From positions 1-47,031 of the forward strand of contig JAILAT010000060.1 of the NCBI GenBank assembly GCA_024681475.1: a stretch of DNA of 47,031 nucleotides. The letters run 5' to 3'. Position numbers and translations under genes: made by a program. Positions 16,875 through 23,562 of the stretch are shown here, in pieces. How positions within the stretch are numbered: position 1 is the stretch's first letter; each line of letters opens with the position of its first letter. Source of the DNA: Bacteroidales bacterium. Lineage in GTDB: Bacteria; Bacteroidota; Bacteroidia; Bacteroidales; P3. The notes beneath the pieces are model-generated. The model made no database searches. It was not told the DNA's origin and worked only from the letters and a program-made list of their open reading frames with translations.

Positions 16875-18503
16875 ATGCATCGGATAATAGAAAAAATAGA
16901 AAGCAACAAAGCGTCGTTCTGGCAATGCGTGACGGCGCTTTTTGCTGTGTGCATGGTCAGGAATGTGGAAGAGACCGTGCTAATAAGGCATCAGGTGCTG
17001 GACAGTCCTAGCAACGTATGGCGCTCCATCGCCACCTTCTTCTGTCACTTCAACTCATTCTGGTTCATGGCTTTCGCCGCATTGGTACTGCTGCTTTACC
17101 TCTTCACACGGCGATGGAACAATATTCGCAACTGCCTGATGGTGGGACTGTTCGCCACACCGGTGATTCTGATTCCTCCAGTGCTGAGCCTGATGCTGGG
17201 AGACCGAGGCGCAATAGCCTATCCCTCCAATCCTCTCGACCTGCTACCGATGCTGCTGCATTTCTTCGACCCCACCCACATCGTGCCAGGCGTCACCATC
17301 GGAATGCGCATTGAGATAGCCCTCGCTGCTTTGGCCGCGGCCATCTATGTGTATGTCAAGAGCAAACGACCCATCAGGGCGGTGCTAACATTCATTGTCG
17401 TGGTGCCCAGCATACTGCTGATGGGCTCACTCGTCCCAATAGCGGCGCAATTATACGAGAACGGACTCAAGTTCGACCCCGACTTCAAATTGTCGGCCAG
17501 CACACTGATTCATGGCGGCGACATCTTCGAGTCCGGAAGCCAGCGCATCGCACTGATATATCTATTTTTAACAGTATTAATGGCCTTTGTCGTGCTGTGG
17601 ATTCACAACAGGCAGGAAGCCGTGGCACTGGTCAGAAACATCCGTCCCACCAGGAGTGTGCACTACCTGCTGTTATACTTCGGCGGCACCGTCACGGCGC
17701 TCATCCTGATGTACCCCGACGTGGCGAATAAATGGGCAATCTTCTCGGGGCCAGTGGACTATTTCGGCGTTTTCATGGGTGCCCTTGCATTATTCTTTGC
17801 CTTTCAAGGCGCCGTGGTTTTCAATGACTTGTACGACTATAACATCGACCTTGGCTCCAAACGGCCCCTGCAGAGCGGAGCCATCACGCCGCATCGATAC
17901 AAGAATTATGGCATCGTCTTCTTCCTCCTCGCCATGAACATAGCCCTCTGCATCAGCTTATCCTTCTTCATGCTCCTGCTGACCTTCATCCTGCTCAGCT
18001 TTCTCTATTCCACGCCGCCATTCCGGTGCCGCCGCAGTCTGGTCTGTTCTTGCCTTATTCTCTCGCTGGAGGCAGTCCTCGCTTTTGCCTTGGGAGCCAG
18101 CCTCTTTGCCCAAAGCAACGTATTTCTCTTACTGCCCGACAATGTATATTTGCTATTACTTGCCGCTTTCTGCCTGGTGCTTCCCATCAAAGACCTGAAG
18201 GACTATGCGGGCGACAAAGCCGCAGGCGTACACACACTTCCCACACTGCTGGGACCCTTGGTGGGAAAAATCGTCACCTCATGCCTTGTGTGTATGGTCA
18301 TCGTGCTGCTACCCATCATGCTTGGAATGCATACATATTGGTTGCCAGTGGTCTATGCCTTTCTGGCGCTCGTTACCTTTTACCTGCCCGAGCGTTGTCA
18401 TCGTTTGCGGGAACCATTGTTATTCCTGTTGTATTTCTCGTATATGACTATTGTATGGGCACAATGGTGCCTCAACATCGCTCCTACGCCTATGTTTCTA
18501 TAA
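16875..18503 (+). CDS. UbiA-superfamily prenyltransferase-like integral membrane protein with long N-terminal membrane domain
   Basis: 542 residues from MHRIIEKIESNKASFWQC. The frame opens at 16824, inside the previous gene, and Met at 16875 (17 nt after its stop) is preferred. The C-terminal half (about 270-542) is a UbiA domain with both Asp-rich motifs: N317-D318-LY-D321-YNI-D325 (NDxxDxxxD) and D440-LK-D443-YAG-D447. These bind Mg2+ and prenyl diphosphate. The N-terminal half adds about five to six hydrophobic helices not found in ordinary UbiA enzymes. The acceptor is unknown, so quinone, haem or lipid prenylation cannot be distinguished. It is the last gene of the 14.3-18.5 kb unit. An IS remnant begins 18 nt past the stop and may have replaced the original terminator. 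Confidence 0.82.
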   Translation: MHRIIEKIESNKASFWQCVTALFAVCMVRNVEETVLIRHQVLDSPSNVWRSIATFFCHFNSFWFMAFAALVLLLYLFTRRWNNIRNCLMVGLFATPVILIPPVLSLMLGDRGAIAYPSNPLDLLPMLLHFFDPTHIVPGVTIGMRIEIALAALAAAIYVYVKSKRPIRAVLTFIVVVPSILLMGSLVPIAAQLYENGLKFDPDFKLSASTLIHGGDIFESGSQRIALIYLFLTVLMAFVVLWIHNRQEAVALVRNIRPTRSVHYLLLYFGGTVTALILMYPDVANKWAIFSGPVDYFGVFMGALALFFAFQGAVVFNDLYDYNIDLGSKRPLQSGAITPHRYKNYGIVFFLLAMNIALCISLSFFMLLLTFILLSFLYSTPPFRCRRSLVCSCLILSLEAVLAFALGASLFAQSNVFLLLPDNVYLLLLAAFCLVLPIKDLKDYAGDKAAGVHTLPTLLGPLVGKIVTSCLVCMVIVLLPIMLGMHTYWLPVVYAFLALVTFYLPERCHRLREPLLFLLYFSYMTIVWAQWCLNIAPTPMFL

Positions 18504-18521
18504 GCGCAACCGAAAAAATTT

Positions 18522-19289
18522 GGTTCATCCGCTAAATGGATAGGTGTCATCGTGTAGTGAGAGCAACTTTAGCCTAAAGAAGTCCATATCCCTGTAGCCA
18601 TAAGCCTGACGTTTCATTGTCTTGATTTTGTTGTTGATGCCTTCAAGTTTGCCGTTAGTTATCTGATAGTCGTACCAAGCAAGGACGCCATCCTTGTGTC
18701 TCTGAAAAGTGTCTGCGACAGTCACCATTGGTTTCAAACCCGATTCGCGAGCCTGCTCTATCCAATCGTCCAGTACTACGGCCGCGTCGTGCTTGTTGTC
18801 CTGCCACCATACTCTCCTGAGCGATTCCTTGAGGTAGTAGGCGGTGGCGAGGGGACGGTTGATGTCCAGAGCCTTGTACAGGCGTTCTTCTGCTTTCGGG
18901 GAGAGGTTGTCCCCGTTGGCGAGCAACAGCCACCGCTGGCCCTTGATCAGGCGGCGCTTGTTCTCGTCGGTCTCCTGGTTGTAGGTGTCGCGACGTACCT
19001 TGTCCAGTTTCTCGTTCATAAGCTTGACGATGTGGAAGTGGTCGTACACTTGCACAGCCTCGGGCAGATGTTCATTGACGGCGGAGATGAAAGCCTCCGA
19101 GAGGTCGGACGATACTGCTTCAATACGGCATCCCGTGCGTTTGAGTTTGGGCCAGAGCCCGTCCAGCGCATCCGCGCCCTTGCCGTTGCCCACATACACA
19201 ATGCGGCCGGTCTCCAAGTCCACCACGATGGTCATGTATATGTGTCCCTTGGCCACGGCAAACTCGTCGATGCCGATGTACCGCAGGCC
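18522..19289 (-). mobile_element. 5'-truncated ISL3-family insertion sequence
   Basis: The minus strand encodes about 254 C-terminal residues of an ISL3 transposase, from RYIGIDEFAVAKGHIYMTIV to YPFSG (stop at 18525). All three positions expected for the catalytic DDE motif are present: Asp in GIDEFA, Asp in SSDLSEAF, Glu in KLEGINNK. The N-terminal zinc-finger/HTH region (roughly 150 residues) is missing, so it is probably inactive. The element end reads GGTTCATCCGCTAAATGG at 18522, identical to the terminus of the 1.1-kb remnant. At the other end the sequence switches to a clpP copy, and the open frame continues antisense through it to 19484, which is artefactual. Confidence 0.9.
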
Positions 19290-19475
19290 GCTGACATGGA
19301 GATCACCGTCCGCGAAATCCAGAAGCTCAAGAAAGAGCTCTACGAGATCATCGCCAAACACAGCGGCCAGCCCTTCGAGCAAGTAGAGAAAGACAGCGAC
19401 CGCGACCACTGGTTCACCGCCGAAGAGGCCAAAGCCTACGGCATGATCGACGAGGTGCTGGTGAGCAAGAACTGA
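19283..19475 (+). pseudogene. clpP: 3' fragment of a second clpP
   Basis: The plus-strand frame from about 19289 reads ADMEITVREIQKLKKELYEI through DRDHWFTAEEAKAYGMIDEVL and VSKN to a stop at 19473-19475. It is nearly identical to the C-terminal 61 residues of the intact ClpP (T/A, S/P and N/S changes). About a dozen nucleotide differences, mostly synonymous, lie in the 5' part, while a stretch of about 75 nt near the end is identical. It keeps the catalytic Asp but lacks the Ser and His. Its downstream terminator differs from that of clpP, so it looks like the remains of a diverged second locus joined to the IS at about 19280, where both partners share a short GCAGGCC-like stretch. Confidence 0.88.
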
Positions 19476-19504
19476 ATCTACCATCTATCATGACAATGAG
19501 TTAG

Positions 19505-19534
19505 GGATTGTGCGAATTCGCACAATCCTTTTTC
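19505..19534 (+). terminator. Terminator after the clpP fragment
   Basis: A perfect 24-nt palindrome at 19505-19528 centred on GAATTC is followed by TTTTTC and further T-rich sequence. It lies 30 nt after the stop of the clpP fragment. Confidence 0.8.
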
Positions 19535-19557
19535 TTTTTTAGGTGTGTTCTATTTAT

Positions 19558-19668
19558 TCATTGGGAGCGCGTCTCTATAGGACGATTATTGTTCCTATCT
19601 TGTTACCCCACACTGCGTTCCTGTGTGGGGCCATGGAGAGTTAGCCTCTCCGAGGCTATCAGTAGAAG
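19558..19668 (+). repeat. Dispersed multi-hairpin intergenic repeat, copy A
   Basis: It contains the shared core CCCCACACTGCGTTCCT followed by TGTGGGG (hairpin at 19606-19630), then AGCCTCTCCGAGGCTAT (second hairpin), preceded by GTTCCTATC. It matches copy C at 45443 over its whole length and copy B at 35624 in the core. It lies in the gap between the clpP fragment and the lipoprotein gene. A reading frame through it is not supported as a gene. Confidence 0.8.
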
Positions 19669-19702
19669 TCCTCATAATAAATGTATCCTATAATAATTCA
19701 AA

Positions 19703-19743
19703 AGCCCCGTCCGCAAGCCTGATCAGGACTTTCGGACGGGGCT
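19703..19743 (-). terminator. Terminator of the 19.8-kb lipoprotein gene
   Basis: The stem AGCCCCGTCCG/CGGACGGGGCT (11 bp) has TTTTGAATTATT on its minus-strand 3' side. It lies 26 nt beyond the lipoprotein stop and could also act on the plus strand. Confidence 0.8.
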
Positions 19744-19769
19744 ATCTTATTGCTTATTCCTAATATGCT

Positions 19770-20324
19770 TCAATCCTCACCGGCGAAAGCGGTGACGCTA
19801 GGTTTGGTGTTGTAGGCACACTTGGACCACTCCAGCTGACCATCGTCGTATTCCACTTTTGCCCAGCCGTAGTGGATGCCGTCGCTCAGCAGAAAGCGGA
19901 AGCCGACATAGAATTTCTCGGGCAGCGTGGAGACCTCGGGCAGCATAGCGTCGCCCTGACCGTCCCAATGGCATCCCGAATAGACCTGGTCGCCTTTCTC
20001 AAGAGGCTCAATCAAATCCCACATCTCGGCGTTGTTGACGATGTTGGGGCCACCTTCGGACCACACATAGTCAACATATTCGCCATTGCCAGAGATGCGA
20101 AATTCGAGCTGTCCATCCTTGTTGAAGTCAATGCCATAGGCGTTGACGGACTGGCCGTCGAAGGTCACGAAAGTGCCATTGCCAATGGTACCTTGGGCCA
20201 TATCCTCCTCGTGGGTGGTGGCGCCGGAGTTGGCGTCGGGCTCATTATCATTTTCATCGTCGCCGCAAGCGGCCGTGGCAGCCAACAACATCACTGCCAG
20301 CATCGTACGCACTAAATATTTCAT
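19770..20324 (-). CDS. Putative surface lipoprotein of unknown function
   Basis: 184 residues. A signal peptide with lipobox ATAAC (Cys20) is followed at once by an acidic run (GDDENDNEPD) like the lipoprotein export signal that sends Bacteroidetes lipoproteins to the cell surface. The mature part has short beta-type segments (TFVTFDGQSVNAYGIDFNKD, KFYVGFRFLLSDGIHYGWAKVEYD). The last of these is reminiscent of exported Bacteroidetes proteins with a HYGWxxV motif. No enzyme motif is visible. It is a single gene between its own terminator and a divergent sirtuin gene. Confidence 0.7.
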   Translation of the reverse strand: MKYLVRTMLAVMLLAATAACGDDENDNEPDANSGATTHEEDMAQGTIGNGTFVTFDGQSVNAYGIDFNKDGQLEFRISGNGEYVDYVWSEGGPNIVNNAEMWDLIEPLEKGDQVYSGCHWDGQGDAMLPEVSTLPEKFYVGFRFLLSDGIHYGWAKVEYDDGQLEWSKCAYNTKPSVTAFAGED

Positions 20325-20576
20325 TGTTTTCTTTGTTTTTATTTGTTTGCGTCTTCATAACGGAGCTGGAAGACAAATATTGTATGACGCTCTGCTTTTT
20401 CTTTTTACATGCATCCTGTCGCTTGCTCAAAAAAGTGCCTTTTCGCCATCTTCAAACTTTGGAATAACAGAAGAACAGGCACGAAATGGCAACATCTACA
20501 CCAGGTTAAATACGTGATAATGTGCATAATACAAAATACCACTCCGTATGGTCCCGCCTATTCGGAAAAAAATGTG

Positions 20577-20584
20577 TATATTTG
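20577..20584 (+). promoter_or_regulatory. -7 element for the sirtuin gene
   Basis: TATATTTG lies 34 nt before the ATG at 20618. It makes earlier in-frame ATGs (from 20522) unlikely starts, because they lie upstream of transcription. Confidence 0.65.
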
Positions 20585-20617
20585 CAGTCGGAAAAAACAC
20601 ACACCAAACAATCGATA

Positions 20618-21313
20618 ATGGCCATGAAAAAAGTAGTTGTCTTGACAGGAGCGGGCATCAGCGCGGAGAGCGACATCAGCACCTTCCGCGACAGCGACGG
20701 CCTGTGGGAGCATTACCGCGTGGAAGACGTCTGCACTTACGACGCCTATGTGCGCAACCCCGAGCTGGTAATCAATTTCTACAACGATCGGCGCCGTCAG
20801 CTGGGCACCGTGGAGCCCAACGAAGGACACCGCCAGCTGGTGCGGCTCGAAGAATACTACGACGTACAGATTATCACACAGAACGTTGACAATCTGCACG
20901 AAAGAGCCGGTTCCACGAACATCCTGCACCTCCACGGCGAGCTCACCAAGGCCCGGAGCGACCGCAACGACAACCTGATAGTCGACATCGGACTGCGCGA
21001 CATACATCTGGGCGACAAGGCTCCCGACGGGGCGCAGCTGCGGCCCCACATCGTGTGGTTCGGCGAGGCAGTGCCCAACATCGAGCCCGCCGCAGCTCTC
21101 TGTGAAAAGGCCGACTACTTTGTGGTGGTAGGCACCTCGATGAACGTCTACCCTGCAGCAGGGCTCATCTACTACGTTCCCAAGGCAACACCATGCTATC
21201 TCGTTGACCCCAAAGCCGTTGCCGTGCAGCGCGGTGTGAAGATAATACAAGAAAAAGCCGGCACAGGTGTGAAGAAAGTGGTCGACGAGCTGATATCGCT
21301 GGCACAGGCCTAG
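20618..21313 (+). CDS. cobB: Sir2-family NAD-dependent protein deacylase (class III-like)
   Basis: 231 residues from MAMKKVVVLTGAGISAESD. NAD-binding motifs are GAGISAESDISTFRDSDGLW (residues 11-30), QNVDNLHERAG (88-98) and the catalytic His106 in HLHGEL. Tyr55 and Arg58 (FYNDRRR) match the class III pair that recognises acidic acyl groups, suggesting desuccinylase/demalonylase activity as well as deacetylation. The zinc-ribbon cysteines found in E. coli CobB between HGEL and RPHIVWFGE are all absent; the stretch has none (KARSDRNDNLIVDIGLRDIH). The protein should be cytosolic and act on acylated lysines. It is monocistronic, with a promoter immediately upstream. Confidence 0.9.
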   Translation: MAMKKVVVLTGAGISAESDISTFRDSDGLWEHYRVEDVCTYDAYVRNPELVINFYNDRRRQLGTVEPNEGHRQLVRLEEYYDVQIITQNVDNLHERAGSTNILHLHGELTKARSDRNDNLIVDIGLRDIHLGDKAPDGAQLRPHIVWFGEAVPNIEPAAALCEKADYFVVVGTSMNVYPAAGLIYYVPKATPCYLVDPKAVAVQRGVKIIQEKAGTGVKKVVDELISLAQA

Positions 21314-21431
21314 CAGCCTGGTACCTGCGAACGGCCGACAGCCGTATTTTGACCACAACGGATGCCATGAAGCGTTTCATGGCATTATGGAAGCGCCAAT
21401 AACACATTATAAAAGAACATATTAAATATTT

Positions 21432-21464
21432 TTTGTGCCAAATACGAAAAACTTAGTATTTTTG
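21432..21464 (+). promoter_or_regulatory. Promoter of the small T9SS cargo gene
   Basis: TTTG at 21432-21435 and TATTTTTG at 21457-21464 (21-nt spacer) lie about 28 nt before the start codon. Confidence 0.6.
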
Positions 21465-21491
21465 CACCCCAATTGAACAATATTAATGACC

Positions 21492-22202
21492 ATGAAAAAA
21501 ATAATCCTTTTCGCCACATTGCTGGGACTCGCCACTGCCATGAGCGCCCAAGTATCGTTTTCGTACCACGGTAACAGCTACTCCACCACGGACACCATAA
21601 AAGTGGGTCCCGACGACATGGGAGACTATCTGCTTTATACCGACGTGGTAAACAATTCAAGTACTTCATACACTGCCAAATGCATGAATGAAAAACTTGA
21701 CGACAACAACAGTGTCACCGCCATGTTTATCTGCACGGGCGAACAGTGCGTCAGCGGCTCCACCTCGGCATCTTTTAGCCTGCCGGCCAACGGAGTCTAC
21801 GACGAATTCCATGTGCAATACAATGTCACAGGCACCTCTGCCACAGGCATCTTCCGTCTGACGGTGGTGGACAACAACAGTGACATCACGCTGGGCCAGA
21901 CCATCGTGAAGGTCTCTTCCGACTACGTCGGCGTGATGCCCGTGGACGAGACCATGACGCTCACCGCCTTCCCCAACCCCGCCAGCAGCCAGGTTGTGGT
22001 GCGCTATGCGCTGCCCGCCAACGTCAGCCAAGGCACCCTGATGGTCTACAACATGCAAGGCCAGACCGTTCGCCAGCAGGTGGTTAGCGAGAGCGAAGGC
22101 ACCGTCACGCTGCAAGTGTCAGACCTGCCCGCCGGAGTCTATATGTACGGCCTCGAGGCCGCCGGCCGCAGCTCGAAAATCAGCAAACTGGTAGTAAAAT
22201 AA
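21492..22202 (+). CDS. Small secreted protein with T9SS sorting domain
   Basis: 236 residues. A signal peptide (MKKIILFATLLGLATAMSAQ) is followed by an Ig-like beta domain of about 120 residues (VSFSYHGNSYSTTDTIKVG...FRLTVVDNNSD). The C-terminal type A T9SS domain begins MTLTAFPNPASSQVVVRY and ends SSKISKLVVK, with the usual YNMQGQTV and LPAGVYMY motifs. The cargo is expected to cross the outer membrane through T9SS, and binding or adhesion is plausible but unshown. An ATG two codons upstream (21486) is an equal alternative start. The next gene is convergent, 177 nt away, with only a weak hairpin between them. Confidence 0.82.
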   Translation: MKKIILFATLLGLATAMSAQVSFSYHGNSYSTTDTIKVGPDDMGDYLLYTDVVNNSSTSYTAKCMNEKLDDNNSVTAMFICTGEQCVSGSTSASFSLPANGVYDEFHVQYNVTGTSATGIFRLTVVDNNSDITLGQTIVKVSSDYVGVMPVDETMTLTAFPNPASSQVVVRYALPANVSQGTLMVYNMQGQTVRQQVVSESEGTVTLQVSDLPAGVYMYGLEAAGRSSKISKLVVK

Positions 22203-22379
22203 CCTGAAACACAGACAATAGTGGCACCATCCGTTGGTGCAACAGGAGGAGTGGCCCTGCAACGAGCCGAAAAAAGAGATTCCTCGACCAGGTAAAAAAG
22301 GCAGACCTGACAGCAGCAGAAAACAGGATGACTATCTGTCAATGGAGTTAAGACACTTATAATAAAGAACTAGGCTTCA

Positions 22380-23318
22380 TCATTCATCCTTCGTGATGGT
22401 GGAGAGCCATTGGAGGGCAGATTGGAGAGGGCTGTCGGACGGCACGTCGGGCTGGATGGGGTCGTCGCAGAACTCCTCGCCGGTGCGCGCCACGTCGCAT
22501 CCGGTGGTCAAGACCAACTGGTCGCCACTGAGTAACCTGAAGGGACGGTTTGCCGAGACATAGCCCGCTGTAGGTGAGCCAAATACACGTGTATTATCCA
22601 AGCCTCGGAAGCAGAGCAGCAAGGCTTCGCCCGAACTGCCCGTCATGCTATCGGTAAGCAGTGCCACAGGACAGCAGATAGATTCCCGGGCATCGATGCC
22701 GCTGCTCTGGAGACAGAAGGATCGTGTGATAGGCATGGTCCCTTTGCGGGAACGGAAACTGAGGAGCACATCGTCGGGCAACAGCTGATGGACGGCGACA
22801 ATCATGGGATACATATTGCCACCCGTGTTGCCACGCAGGTCAATCACAACGCCAGCCAGCGTGTCGGGCAAGGCGTCGAGAACAGCGTGTGCAAAGGCAC
22901 GACCCTCCTCGTCGGAGCCCTGAAAATGAGGAATGGTAATCACGGCGATACCCTCGGGCATCAGTTCCACCGTAGGTGTATCAGGCTCTGTGGATTGCTG
23001 CTCGGCGAGTGCATCGGAAGAGAGCAGGAACGTGTGCTTGCCACCTGCCACGCTGGCGGCTTTCCGCACCACCTCCATAGCCTCGTCGTGGTTGGCGGGT
23101 CTAGCCGCAAGGGCCTCATCCTTCGCCCGTTGCCATTCGTCGCCTGTCGCGAACAACGCATTACGGTCCATGATGCGGACAGCTTTACGCACATAACGCA
23201 CCTCGGGGTCGGCGCAAGCCGTGAACATCAAAGACACCAGCGCCGTCAGCACTATGCACAACACACTCATGTGCAATGCCTTATGGTTACTTGTCAAGAT
23301 TCTATGACTCTTATTCAT
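22380..23318 (-). CDS. S41-family serine protease, lipoprotein
   Basis: 312 residues from MNKSHRILTSNHKALHMS. The signal sequence has lipobox MFTAC (Cys35). S41 features are His95 in GGKHTFL, the DLRGNTGGN motif (160-168) and the nucleophile Ser in TGSSGE (228/229), with a downstream GSPTAGY. This His/Ser arrangement is that of Bacteroidetes S41 peptidases without a PDZ domain. The frame is open to 23459, but the promoter at 23349-23356 supports the Met at 23316-23318. It is predicted to be a membrane-tethered protease in the periplasm or at the surface; substrate unknown. Confidence 0.82.
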   Translation of the reverse strand: MNKSHRILTSNHKALHMSVLCIVLTALVSLMFTACADPEVRYVRKAVRIMDRNALFATGDEWQRAKDEALAARPANHDEAMEVVRKAASVAGGKHTFLLSSDALAEQQSTEPDTPTVELMPEGIAVITIPHFQGSDEEGRAFAHAVLDALPDTLAGVVIDLRGNTGGNMYPMIVAVHQLLPDDVLLSFRSRKGTMPITRSFCLQSSGIDARESICCPVALLTDSMTGSSGEALLLCFRGLDNTRVFGSPTAGYVSANRPFRLLSGDQLVLTTGCDVARTGEEFCDDPIQPDVPSDSPLQSALQWLSTITKDE

Positions 23319-23348
23319 ATTAATATTGTTTGTATAGGGTAACGTCTG

Positions 23349-23356
23349 CAAAGGTA
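23349..23356 (-). promoter_or_regulatory. -7 element for the S41 protease gene
   Basis: The minus strand reads TACCTTTG, 31 nt upstream of the chosen start. It rules out the longer frame as the main product. Confidence 0.65.
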
Positions 23357-23562
23357 AAATATTGCTCATCTCGAAAAACTTGTCGTCACGGCCAAAAACA
23401 CAGCATAAGACACTGAAAGACAATAGTGTTTGTATCTTGTTCATAAGTATAGGGGGCACCTTGGGGGCGGTATAATGTATTGTATGTAATTTAGCAAAAC
23501 GAATGGATTGAGGCGAGAGGTGTATAACTTTTTGTCATTGTGTAATTAAATTAACCTTTATT

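Noticed and set aside
18696..19475. 259-residue plus-strand frame over the IS and clpP tail
   Set aside because: Its first part is antisense to the transposase; only the last 61 codons are meaningful, as a clpP fragment.
19290..19484. N-terminal 65 residues of the 319-residue minus frame read as transposase
   Set aside because: They are the antisense of the clpP fragment, not transposase sequence.
19508..19693. 61-residue frame through repeat copy A
   Set aside because: It follows the hairpin repeat and terminator, shows no start context and has no protein features. It is better explained as a repeat.
23460..23562. Possible cobalamin riboswitch upstream of the B12-dependent nrdJ
   Set aside because: The gap is only about 100 nt, too short for the full aptamer, and no B12-box-like sequence is visible.
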